Positions 54,456 through 64,000 of a stretch of 64,000 nucleotides of DNA are shown here, one piece after another. The translations under genes were made by a program, and so were the position numbers. This stretch comes from Bolinopsis microptera (Eukaryota > Ctenophora > Tentaculata > Lobata > Bolinopsidae), in assembly GCF_026151205.1 (NCBI RefSeq), contig NC_087074.1:14407167-14471166 (forward strand). Reading direction: 5' to 3'. Within the stretch, counting starts at the first letter, position 1. Each line of letters starts with the position of its first letter. The notes below the pieces were generated by a model. That model did no database searches. It saw nothing but the letters and a program-made list of their open reading frames with translations, and was not told where the DNA came from.

Positions 54456-55056
54456 TGGCAGTTACGAAACTCGAGAGACTGTGGGATACTGAAGGGAAAG
54501 GAAGCAGTTCTAACGAGCTCTTCTCAAACACAAGGATATATCTTGTGAACTCGGCTAGTATATATGAAACATTTGTCACGGAGTTGTAGAGGGAGTTATG
54601 TGCCTCGCCGGGCTAAAGTAGTGGATGACTTTGCTGTACGGCAAGTTAAACAAGGATCTGAAACTACTAGGTTCCGTACAGACTCAACTCTGCACCCGTG
54701 TCAATATGTTCATTATATGCAAGCCTCTTGATTTATAATCACCGAGTCTAGTAATTGTTTAAGAGAGTTCTCTGGCAGTTACGAAACTCGAGAGACTGTG
54801 GGATACTGAAGGGAAAAGAAGCAGTTCTAACGAGCTCTTCTCAAACACAAGGATATATCTTGTGAACTCGGCTAGTATATATGAAACATTTGTCATGGAG
54901 TTGTAGAGGGAGTTATGTGCCTCGCCGGGCTAAAGTAGTGGATGACCTTGCTGCGGCAAGTTAAACAAGGATCTGAAACTACTAGGTTCCGTACAGACTC
55001 AACTCTGCACCCGTGTCAATATGTTCATTATATGCAAGCCTCTTGATTTATATCAT
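54456..55056. repeat. Tandem 285-bp direct repeat at the 5' side of the PHD-LINE
   Basis: Unit 1 (54,456-54,740) and unit 2 (54,773-55,056) start TGGCAGTTACGAAACTCGAG and end 'gcaagcctcttgatttata', with very few differences, separated by 32 bp. They lie directly upstream (minus strand) of the LINE ORF start at 54,269. They may be 5'-UTR monomers of that LINE or an independent repeat. Confidence 0.8.
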
Positions 55057-55179
55057 CAATAATTATATATGGATTTTGTTTATTACAATTCCGTCACAAC
55101 TGCTGATAGAAGAAAAATAAGGACAAGCAATTGGACGGACAGAATTGTAACCAACAAAAACACATTTCTGAGACTCATA

Positions 55180-55440
55180 AGACTGATGAGCTAGTCTGGC
55201 CAGACTGTATCAGCAGCCCAGAGGTACTTGATCAGATTGGCCTTAAAAGTAGAAATCTGCTCTGACTGCCGGATACATACTGGTAGACTATTCCATTTCA
55301 GCATAGATCTATGAAAGAAGCTATTTCGAAAGGCATCCGAACAGGGCCGGGCACAGTGGTACTCATGTAAGTTGAAGTATCCGACCTATCAATTATTTGA
55401 GCATTGTGCCTAGTGTATCGGGTGCCCTCTGGACGAGAAG
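55180..55440 (-). pseudogene. LINE ORF2 C-terminal tail fragment
   Basis: One minus-strand frame reads 'YHCARPCSDAFRNSFFHRSM', then 'LKWNSLPVCIRQSEQISTFK' and 'ANLIKYLWAAD' before a stop. This is the familiar 'SFF.R....WN.LP...., S.FK..L' end of CR1/L2-type ORF2 proteins. Only about 60 residues survive. It is a relic of a LINE different from its neighbours. Confidence 0.6.
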
Positions 55441-56560
55441 CCTCGAAAAATCATCAAAAAACGAGGTCCAAGATTTTCAAAATCGAATAAAAATTTTTTA
55501 AAGGCCTATCTCAAAATTCCATCCGGCTTATATCTTCTAAATGGTCCCTAGAACATATCCTGAAAGTTTCAGAGTGATTGCTCAAAACATGTAGGAGAAG
55601 ATAGATTTTTAGAGTCGATTTTCAGGACGCGATCAAAAGTCCCTTGTGCAATACAATTACACACAAGCGCTGACCTTTGACCGGCAATAATTTCGGCTAG
55701 GAACAATATTTTTCTATGGGATTAAAAGCATCTGATAGACATCACTCCCCTCTATTAGAAACAACTAAAAAATCAATTTTGAGACAATTTCCATGAGGAC
55801 CCCCCCTGCCCTCTTAAACTATCCTTTGACCTTATGGTATACATTACACGAGAATACTTTAGGTCGATGGTAGACTCTACCTACCCTTTCCGTCTTTTAA
55901 GGTAGGGTAAAATAAGGCTAACTAGCTATCAAGGTTTTGTTCATTACTTGTTCTACTGCCTCTTCGGACTAGCCCTTTAAATTGTTTCTGTCTAACCTGT
56001 ATTCAATCAATTTTATAAATAAAATGAATAATAAACTTGAAACTGCGCCTTAAGATACTGATTGTTAAAAATGATATAATTGTCGTTTTAATACAGTTCA
56101 CATGTTGACCCTGTTCATAAGAAACACCCCTAACATTTTTATCACAGTTGCAGTTGGTGAAAGGACCCAGGCGCCGTTAAGCTTTTATAAGCCTTGGTTG
56201 ACTGCTGAGAGTGGTGACGGGTTCGTCATTATTGATTATAGTATATTCAAAATCGGATAATATTGATACACTTAAGTTAAATTCAATTTTTAAGCTATAT
56301 TGTCATACAGCAGTTAAGTTACAACTGCTTGCTATACACAATATAATTATAAAATATGCTCGCTACATACTTTTATATATCACATGTACATATTAGCTCA
56401 TAATACCAACACAATTTAAAAAAACAATAGGCAAGAGATCCAAAACCAATTATACAAGCATAATACCAGGCCGAGACCAACATTTAACACATTTTCATCA
56501 AAAGCTGCAAGCTCATTATCGTGTGATTCCACTTTGACCCATTATTATGCAGTCACCTTC
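55441..56560. other. Gene-free stretch
   Basis: No gene recognised. Around 55,990-56,040 an AT-rich 'aataaa'-bearing tail resembles the 3' end of a retroposon on the plus strand, but no associated body was identified. Confidence 0.35.
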
Positions 56561-56658
56561 AGGCTGTGTCAATGGATCATGTGAAAAGTGTTATTGACAG
56601 GTTGTCCACAGGCTGTGTCAATGGATCATGTGAAAAGTGTTATTGACAGGTTGTCCAC
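56561..56658. repeat. 49-bp tandem duplication before the LINE ORF
   Basis: Two identical copies of a 49-bp unit starting AGGCTGTGTCAATGGATCAT at 56,561 and 56,610, ending 36 bp before the LINE ORF. It may be part of the LINE's truncated 5' region or of the target DNA. Confidence 0.85.
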
Positions 56659-56693
56659 AAAAGCTATATTCATAATTTTTGTGAAACATAATT

Positions 56694-59303
56694 ATGAATA
56701 GTGTAGTTTATCGCAGCACTCAGGCCAAAGCGAAATATGATGAAACAAAAATATCTAAGTTTATGGATGACTTTGATGGATACCTGGACAATCTTCTGCT
56801 TAAAACTGGATCTCCAATTATTTGTGGTGACTTTAATTTCCATGTTGAAGACATATACAATAATGTTGCCCAGAACTTTATTGCTCTTTGTGAGAGCAAA
56901 GGCTTCCTTCAGCATGTCGACTCTCCTACTCACATCTCCGGCGGGACACTGGACTTGTTATTTACTCTAGGCTGTGTAAGTGACTCATTGTCTGTAACAG
57001 ATATGATGGTAGAGACAAGCACTGGAACCAGCTCTGATCACTATCTAGTAAGTTTTCAGGTCCCAGTCACATTCGATTTTCATAAAGCTCGTACATATGA
57101 AGAAAAAGATGTCAGAGAGCTAAGCAAAATTGACATCGATAAGTTCAGGGAAGATCTGTTTTGTTCAGAGCTTAACCTTTCTGAATATCAATCCTTAGAC
57201 GAGGCTGTGAACCTTTATCAAAATGTCCTTGAACAGGTGCTAGACAAACATGCCCCACTTATTACGAAACGATTTACTGCTGAAAAGTCTGATTTTTGGG
57301 ATAATAAATGTCAAATTGCTGTCAGAGAGAGGAGAAGGGCAAAACGAAAAGCCAAAAAGTATCCAGAGAATGATGAGTTTAAAACTACTCATTTTGAAAA
57401 ATGTGTTGACGCAGAAATCACTATCAATCGAGCTAGGGATGGCTACTATGATAAACAGCTCAGTTCTTGCAAAGGAGACTCGAAAGGGACCTATAAAGTC
57501 ATAAATAAACTTTTAGATAAGGAATATGGCTCCAACAAATTGCCAAATGGTGAAGATATCGAAGTGGCTGCCAAACTCAAGACTTTCTTCGATCAAAAAG
57601 TAAAGACCATTTACTCTAATATTGAGAAGGAAATTCAAAACACTTCCCTAAACGGTCAAGGTACCAAGGACTCTACTTCGATAGATAATGCAAAGTGTAG
57701 ACTTAATCAGTTTAAGGAAGTCTCATTATCAGACCTTGAAACCTTAATTAGGAGTCTTCCCAATAAATCAAGCGTACTCGATGTCATACCAATGTGGTTC
57801 TTCAAGAACTGCTTACCCGAGCTTCTCCCAATCATCCATTACATCGTGAATGAATCACTAAGAGTCGGAAAGTTTCCCTCTGCCCTAAAAGAAGCATCTA
57901 TTAGGCCTGGACTCAAGAAACCTACCTTAGATGTTGATGAGCTGAAAAACTATCGACCGATTAGCAATCTAACTTATCTGTCCAAAATACTAGAAAAAGT
58001 AGTTCATTGCCAATTAAATGAATATGCTGATGTCAACAACCTGTTTTCCCCATATCAATCAGGCTATAGAAAATTCCATAGTTGTGAAACTGCAGTTACC
58101 AAAATACATAATGATATTCTAATGATGATTGACAGCAAATCGAATGTTGTGCTTCTACTCTTAGATCTATCAGCTGCTTTCGACACCATAAACCATAACC
58201 TCCTTCTTACGAAACTCAAGAATGCGTATGGTATTACAGAACTAGCACTCAGCTGGTTACAATGTTACCTTAATAATCGCACATTCAAGGTTAAAGTAAA
58301 AAAAGCCACATCTTCTGAAGGCTATCTGGATATTGGTGTACCTCAAGGATCCATTTTAGGACCGCTACTGTTCATATTGTATACCAGAGATCTTGAAGAA
58401 ATTGTCACAAAATATGGTTTCTCGATACATTTGTATGCAGATGACACACAGGTGTACTTTACTTTTGATGTTCACAGTTCTAATCCTGATTTAACAGCTG
58501 TGAAAAATTGCTTTCTGGAGATAAAGCAATGGATGACAGTTAACTTCCTAAAACTGAATGACGAAAAAACAGAGTTCATTGATATAGGACCATATGTCAG
58601 CCCAATCCAGACAATGGATTTAGGAGACCTCTCAATCTGCCCTGTTAGCAAAGCCAAGAACCTGGGATTCCTTTTCGATCACCAAATGAATCTGGACTCT
58701 CAAATAAATGCTGTCTCCAAAGTATGTTATTTGAATCAAAGGGACTTAGCAAGAATCGGTTCGAAGCTTTCCCATGACCTAAAAGTTCAGTTAGTTCACT
58801 CCAATATCCTCTGTTTCATAGACTACTGCAACTCAGTCTATTATGGAATAACAGAAAAGAATCTTCATAAGCTACAAAAGATACAGAACAATGCTGCTAG
58901 ATTTATCTTTGGTCTTTACGGAAAAAAGATACGTGAACCTATCATGCCTTACCTCAAAAAGCTCCACTTTCTGCCTGTTCGGTTCAGAATTAAGTTCAAA
59001 ATATCACTTCTGGTCTTCAAGTGTCTTAATAACATAGCCCCTCAGTACTTACAAGGACACGTCAATCTAAGGGAAGTACGAAGACAAAGTTCCAGACTAG
59101 ATGATGACTTTTATTTGTTGAAAGTTCCTCCTGCTCCTCATTTCAGACGAACAGATGCTGCATTTATGTTTTGTGGACCAAAAATTTGGAATGAATTACC
59201 CTACTCAGTGAGATCATTATCATCTGTAGAATGTTTTAAAAATGCCCTAAAGACGTTTTATTTCCAACAAGCTTTTGATAATATTTCTAATATTTGTCCA
59301 TAA
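56694..59303 (+). CDS. CR1/L2-type LINE ORF2, intact RT, endonuclease 5'-truncated
   Basis: An uninterrupted 869-codon frame. The endonuclease C-terminal half is present (ICGDFNFH near residue 46, 'GTLDLLFT', and SDH near 114), but the N-terminal catalytic part is missing, so the ATG is probably internal to the original protein. The reverse transcriptase follows: 'LKNYRPISNLTYLSKILEK', 'LLDLSAAFDTINH' (catalytic Asp near 496), 'GVPQGSILGPLLFILY', and YADD near 581. The C-terminal region 'KLQKIQNNAARFIFGL', 'LKKLHFLPVRFRIKFK' and 'PKIWNELPYSVR' is typical of L2/CR1. AT-rich 3' UTR with ATTT runs follows (59,487-59,503; 59,719-59,740). RT could be functional, but the truncation argues against autonomous movement. 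Confidence 0.85.
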   Translation: MNSVVYRSTQAKAKYDETKISKFMDDFDGYLDNLLLKTGSPIICGDFNFHVEDIYNNVAQNFIALCESKGFLQHVDSPTHISGGTLDLLFTLGCVSDSLSVTDMMVETSTGTSSDHYLVSFQVPVTFDFHKARTYEEKDVRELSKIDIDKFREDLFCSELNLSEYQSLDEAVNLYQNVLEQVLDKHAPLITKRFTAEKSDFWDNKCQIAVRERRRAKRKAKKYPENDEFKTTHFEKCVDAEITINRARDGYYDKQLSSCKGDSKGTYKVINKLLDKEYGSNKLPNGEDIEVAAKLKTFFDQKVKTIYSNIEKEIQNTSLNGQGTKDSTSIDNAKCRLNQFKEVSLSDLETLIRSLPNKSSVLDVIPMWFFKNCLPELLPIIHYIVNESLRVGKFPSALKEASIRPGLKKPTLDVDELKNYRPISNLTYLSKILEKVVHCQLNEYADVNNLFSPYQSGYRKFHSCETAVTKIHNDILMMIDSKSNVVLLLLDLSAAFDTINHNLLLTKLKNAYGITELALSWLQCYLNNRTFKVKVKKATSSEGYLDIGVPQGSILGPLLFILYTRDLEEIVTKYGFSIHLYADDTQVYFTFDVHSSNPDLTAVKNCFLEIKQWMTVNFLKLNDEKTEFIDIGPYVSPIQTMDLGDLSICPVSKAKNLGFLFDHQMNLDSQINAVSKVCYLNQRDLARIGSKLSHDLKVQLVHSNILCFIDYCNSVYYGITEKNLHKLQKIQNNAARFIFGLYGKKIREPIMPYLKKLHFLPVRFRIKFKISLLVFKCLNNIAPQYLQGHVNLREVRRQSSRLDDDFYLLKVPPAPHFRRTDAAFMFCGPKIWNELPYSVRSLSSVECFKNALKTFYFQQAFDNISNICP

Positions 59304-61150
59304 TGTCTGAACTGATATGAAAGTGCATAATTTTGGTAACTTCATACAAATATTTGTTCATAAAATCTGAACTGTTTAAAAAGTCCATAATCTTGCTATT
59401 TCAACACTAAGTCTCGCTTGAATGACTTTAATGTACATCTTTGTTGGGTAAATTTTAATGTCGAAGCGTGTAATAAATGTTAGAATTTATTTATTTATTT
59501 AATATAGCTTTTGTGGACATTTTGCCTTACACTTTGGGTGTAAATGTAGTTTTATGCAAATTTCAGTGCCTGGAATTAGTATCTCAAAAAGGTAACTGTT
59601 TTAGGGGGCAAGTGCCTGAACTGCATGTTTTGTTATGTGAATTTTATTTTTAGTCGACCATTTTATAAGTTACAAAGGGTTTTATTTTATATCCTGGTTT
59701 TAAAAAATGTATACCGTTTTTATTTATTTATTTATTGACAGAAGTTTTCTTTTAGGTGTCTAACCTTATATAGTTAGACAGTTACCAATTGCTGGATAAT
59801 TTTTCTGTGTTTTAGGGTATATGTTTCCGCACAACTTATAAATAAATATGCAAAATCGCGATCGGTTAGTCTGCATCTTACATGGGGTGGCAAGTCCCCA
59901 TTCATCGTAGTCCGATAGTTTCATTGAACAACATTATATTTCTATGATAAGTTTGCATAATCGGTTTCAAAATCAGTTGTGGGCCAATTACTCTAAAAGG
60001 AAGCATTTTCGGGCATGTGTTGCTTCACAAGTTGTATATCAGTGGTCTTTAAAAACAGTTTGCAGTAAAGAAAAATTGTGAGACTCTGAAAAGGGCGTAG
60101 CCGATTATGAGCCATTTTTGATCACCCAAAATTGTTGAAAAATCTAGTTTCGTCGAAAAAGGTTTAAAGTATCATATTCATTGCGTTGTAAAATCTTTTT
60201 GAACACTCAGTGTCAGTTAGAATTGCCCTTAAATAAATCATATCTAATGCTCTACTTTAATATCATGTATATCGTTCCATTGAGAATATGTTTTTACTAT
60301 GAGCTTTAACTGTATTTTAGTTAAATACTAATGGCAGTACATATTGCAGATCCTTAACCCATTTCATTGTAGCATGCCCCTAGCTCAATTAGCAGATCCG
60401 TTTCAGAAGATACATGAAGAAAAGATAATCGAGGTAAGCCTTATTGGTAATGTGTTTTCTGGGACTCAAACCTGAATTTTCACAATGTTTGCATTTATAA
60501 TTAGAGTTGAATTAATGTAAAACTTCGAACTATTTTACTTTAACTTTTAATCGTTACTCAGATTTGTGCTCATCAGTATGAACCGATTGGTGGAAAGTTT
60601 GAAACTGGTTTGGCTTTAAATCTCCATATATAAGCAATCGTGTCTGTGAACTTTTTGTTTAAATCATAATCATGAAACACACATAAAATTCATGTCTCAT
60701 GATTCATGAAGCTTCAAAAGTTGTCAAGTTTAAATTAAACATTTAACCAGGCGTTTTATATTGATGAGCACACATCCGGACTCTATTTGTAGTTCTACCA
60801 TGTTAGGGCTCTAGTTTGCTGGTAGAATTAAGAACTTGCCAACCTGTAAAATGAACATAATATTATGACGGCCCCAACGTTAATGTGGCTCTTGCTATGT
60901 GTTGGTTCAGCCGAATTAATTATTATGTAATCAAGTTTATTTTTCTCTTTTAGTTAGTTGTCATCCGGCCAAACATTAAGCAACTTATATTGCAGTATCA
61001 TTTATCAATTAGTATATCAAAATTATATGTCATTGTAATTTTGCATGGCTGAAATGTAACGCTTGATTTATATATATGATAATTAATTGAATTTTCAAAA
61101 CAAACAAAAAATAATGGATAGATATTTGAAAACAGACATTACTCAACGCT
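59304..61150. other. LINE 3' flank and gene-free stretch
   Basis: Probable 3' UTR to about 59,740, ending in (ATTT)n. Beyond it, AT-rich sequence without recognised genes or repeats. Confidence 0.4.
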
Positions 61151-61156
61151 TATCGT

Positions 61157-62128
61157 AGGATACAAGGATACAGGATACAAGGATACAAGGATACAAAAGT
61201 GATAATTATTTTATTGAATTCACAATAGTTATAATTCTGAAATAATTTAAGGTTACACAATTCTAGTTATTTACAGATGTGTAGGGATAAAATAGAAATG
61301 TTTTATAATACTATTTTTGAGGTCCTATAGCATTATGCATTGGCCAGTATTTGAGTGGAAATCTGGGCTCTTATAGTAGGCTGTAAAATTTTCGTTCACA
61401 GAGAGAATTGAATGGATTGCTCTTGCTGTGGCAGTAAATTTTGTAGGGTCTAGTGTTTTATCGGATAGCAAACCGGCTAGGTCAGTAATATTTTTGGGAT
61501 GGAAGTTAAATTTTTCTCTAACTGAGGAGTAGAGTAAACAGTCAGTTAGAACATGAATTTCGTCCTCAATAGGCTTAAGCCCCTTGCTGAAAAAGCAAAA
61601 AGTGCACCATCGATGTTCTCTTGGTACTAGGGGGGTTTCGTAACGGCCCCTCTCAATGTAAAGATTGTGGCAACTAATACGAAACCTTGTTAAGCTTTTC
61701 CGAGCATCGGGGATCTTAACCACTCCTAAGTATGTTTCTGGTTCAAAATCATGTTTAATTTGATTGTAGAATTCTAATTTAGGTGAGGATGCCTTGGCAG
61801 ATTTCCAGGTATCTACAAATTCTTCCCTCATGTTGTGACTGATTTGGGTAGAGAGCTTGGATTTTGAAGAGGATGAGTGGGGGAAGTTATATTTGGTGAG
61901 AAGATTAGAGATGTTGGTGTACCAAGGAAGGCCCAGCATAATCTGCTCGTGAAATGCAGCGGAGAGAAGTTCATTTTCAGTGCTTTCAAGGCGAGTATAG
62001 AAATCTATTGCAAGTTTGCAGGCTTCAAAGAAGAGGGGGTGGCGCCCACTTTCACCCCAGCAGCCTATATTCGATGCTTTTGAATGGACAGACAAAGACC
62101 ACTTGATAAACTTATCGTATGTTTTCAC
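61157..62128 (-). pseudogene. 5'-truncated LINE with (GGATACAA)n tail, ORF2 C-terminus
   Basis: A 267-codon frame (62,128-61,325) carries 'LTRFRISCHNLYIERGRYE', 'PREHRWCTFC' and 'IEDEIHVLTDCLLYSSVREK'. This is the C-terminal Cys/His domain (C-x2-C ... H ... C) that follows the RT in a LINE group common in marine invertebrates. No endonuclease or RT remains. On the minus strand the 3' end is a TTGTATCC microsatellite (61,157-61,197 on the plus strand as GGATACAA repeats), the hallmark of a LINE 3' terminus. The 5' truncation lies near 62,130. Confidence 0.7.
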
Positions 62129-63414
62129 TGTTCAGTGTTCACCGGTATTAAACCTTTTAAACCACACTTACAATTGCTAACTTACAGGAGTACATTAGGT
62201 GGGTCCCACAACTTTCTACTCATATTAACCTTCTTCTTCCTTCTAGTATGATACAACTTATCTGGACATAGCAAAACGTAACATAAATATGCACTCCTTT
62301 TACGTACTATTCCTCTATATAATATATAATGAGCTATTGTTGATAGTCCTTATCGTATTTGTACTTACTATATACTTATTCATGACGTTTGTATTTCATT
62401 TCACCATACTATTGCATTGCTTTGTTCGATACTTCGATGCACTATTTGGGGTGATTTTGTCTCCACAAACTCTATTATTAGAAGCAAGGGCTTTTAAATT
62501 AAGTTATTTATAGTACCTAGCACAACTTTTAATGATACTATCGTTGATATATTTTCATGATAGAGTATAATCACTAAAATTGCATCTAGATATATATAAA
62601 TACCGGATGTTATCCGTTATTCGTATCAATTGAAGATAGTTATAAATTTGTGAGTAAATTTACTCACAGTATTTATAAATACTATTGAACTTGATGTGTA
62701 ATAGTAAATCAAATCTATAATTAAACTTCAAGAGAAAGTGTTTGAAACTCTACACTTATATTATTTAAAAACCAGTCCTGGCGTCCTGCTTACCTTCTCA
62801 AACCAAATATTCATTACCAACGTGCCACTCGACCCCAAAAGCATCTGTTCAAATGGGAGTGCCGCCCTGACAGTGACTCACTAAATATCATATAAAATAC
62901 GAGTGTGTACATATCCTCTCTACAAGACACACTACTCAACCCACAATTTGACCAGTGTCCCGTACACACATGCATCTCTTTCTCCTGGTCTGTTATTTGT
63001 GTGTGTGTGTAACTGCAAGGCACATGAAGTTGTTTAGAGTGTTGTTTTTTGTGGCAAGTGGTAGTTATCCCATTGATGTTGTCACTAAGCTTCTTGTTAA
63101 GCTCTTCTCCAAGTCTTCAAGCGTTCAGACTCCAAGCGTACAGGTTTGGGAGTGCTTTTATTTTTCAAAATTTTGTTGTTGTTTTGTAAATGTTAAAGAA
63201 TAGCACCTTTCTTACTGTGCCAATATACCAGGAAATATAACAATCACATAGCAGGTCTGCAGCAAAACACCTTTTCAAGTTATAACGTTAATTTATACGT
63301 ATTTTAGGGAATGTAAGAATATCTTATCACGATATGCAATGAAGAACTTGTTTGTCGTATAAAGATTATTTAGGCTAACTTTATCGCATGTAAATAGTTC
63401 ATTTCATTGATATA
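62129..63414. other. Gene-free stretch
   Basis: No convincing gene. Short hydrophobic ORFs (62,289-62,513; 62,955-63,203) lack family features. A TATA-like 'atatataaatac' lies near 62,592. Confidence 0.3.
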
Positions 63415-63561
63415 TCACCGTTCATAAACTTCTAATACAATACATCTGCAAATATCGTGGAAATCCTCTGAATTATTCATCTTCCCAGAGCCAAGATATT
63501 TCGTCAGATTGAAGCTTTCTCGGAGCGCTAGCCCATTCTTCATCACTAGTTCATGTCTCAC
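63415..63561 (-). CDS. Candidate terminal exon of an unidentified gene
   Basis: Forty-eight codons plus stop (TGA at 63,415-63,417) open directly after a good acceptor (TCATTTCAG|GTG) in phase 0, matching the phase at which the upstream candidate exon ends. The product begins 'VRHELVMKNGLALRESFNLT'. No domain recognised. The exon could instead end earlier at a donor. Support is splice-phase agreement only. Confidence 0.35.
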   Translation of the reverse strand: MRHELVMKNGLALRESFNLTKYLGSGKMNNSEDFHDICRCIVLEVYER

Positions 63562-63791
63562 CTGAAATGAAAGCGTGCTAAAAATTGACGTTTTTAGTTA
63601 AATCATGACACTTGTTAATATATTCAGATTAAATAATATCACTCCAACACGATGACCTAATAATTTATTAAATTAGTACCCAGATATTAATGTAGTAAGA
63701 TCTTGCTCGAAATCTTTATTAAAGGCTGTCAAATCACTTGACAGTCAAGTGTCAATCATTATTACAAAAGTTACATTAGTGACACACATAC

Positions 63792-63928
63792 TTCCTTTTT
63801 CAGTACAGGGTAAGCTAGTCCACACATCAACTGATCTTTAACACGATACTTGAAACAATACTGTAGTTCTGCATCCTCCTCAATGCTTATTTCAAACAGT
63901 TCCTTACTTTTTACATTCGTCTTGTTAC
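63792..63928 (-). CDS. Candidate internal exon of an unidentified gene
   Basis: A 137-nt open stretch between an acceptor (CAGTTTTAG|GT) and a donor (GGAA|GTATGT) on the minus strand. It enters with 2 nt of a split codon and leaves in phase 0. It encodes 45 residues ('NKTNVKSKELFEISIEEDAE' then 'LQYCFKYRVKDQLMCGLAYP'), well balanced in composition. No family is recognised. Upstream exons would lie beyond the window edge. Confidence 0.4.
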
Positions 63929-64000
63929 CTAAAACTGAAAACAAAGGCCCTTGTTAGTGCACAAAACTCAGGTTATTGATGAAAAGGCATAAAATAATTT

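Noticed and set aside
60374-60433. Possible small exon (acceptor TTGTAG, donor GAG|GTAAGC) encoding MPLAQLADPFQKIHEEKIIE
   Set aside because: The splice sites look good, but no partner exon in phase was found and 60 nt is too short to trust.

Overview
The window reads as nuclear DNA of an invertebrate metazoan. It is AT-rich, has spliced genes with GT-AG introns, and is densely packed with CR1/L2-type LINE remnants, hAT- and Merlin-type DNA elements, minisatellites and one very large Helitron. Nothing suggests a prokaryote: there are no operons or ribosome binding sites. A sponge or cnidarian would fit the repeat content, but the sequence alone does not fix the taxon.

Layout. 1-9,400: mostly non-coding repeats. 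These include GC-rich hairpins, a 377-bp inverted-repeat element, a poly-G-ended element with an 8-bp target duplication (5,250-5,938), a 114-bp tandem repeat and a LINE 3' fragment. 9,430-16,376: an interval bounded by a perfect 20-bp inverted repeat. It holds a 178-bp tandem repeat split by a truncated LINE, other LINE fragments, two hAT-type elements with clear 8-bp duplications, and a weak coding remnant. 16,700-20,600: copies of a small TTACTGGG palindrome family, a decayed transposase-like gene (minus strand), and a second poly-G-ended element. 22,415-23,386: a Merlin-type derivative with terminal inverted repeats, an 8-bp duplication and a zinc-ribbon transposase fragment.

Centre. A RecQ-like helicase gene lies on the plus strand: one exon at 23,900-24,079 and five more at 38,095-39,388, with matching splice phases and one frameshift. 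Its 14-kb intron holds, in antisense, an apparently intact Helitron gene (37,626 down to 26,486). I model that gene as three exons. Exons 1 and 2 encode a hydrophobic leader that ends in a canonical 2A ribosome-skipping motif (GDVETNPG|P). Exon 3 encodes an SGNH-hydrolase domain, a Pro/Ala/Ser linker, an AlkB-type 2-oxoglutarate/Fe(II) oxygenase, Cys-rich repeats, a DUF6570-like region, an HUH Rep nuclease, a Pif1-type helicase and a C-terminal Cys/His module. Skipping would yield a 277-residue membrane-type leader and a 3,337-residue enzyme from one mRNA. This is the most unusual system in the window.

Right part. 39,900-46,250: diverged direct duplications and an 11-bp minisatellite. 46,250-50,900: no recognisable gene. 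50,943-55,060: a PHD-finger/endonuclease/RT LINE on the minus strand, broken by several frameshifts, with a tandem 285-bp repeat at its 5' side. 56,694-59,303: an uninterrupted 869-aa LINE ORF on the plus strand that lacks only the endonuclease N-terminus. 61,157-62,128: a truncated LINE with a (GGATACAA)n tail. 63,415-63,928: two candidate exons of an unidentified gene on the minus strand.
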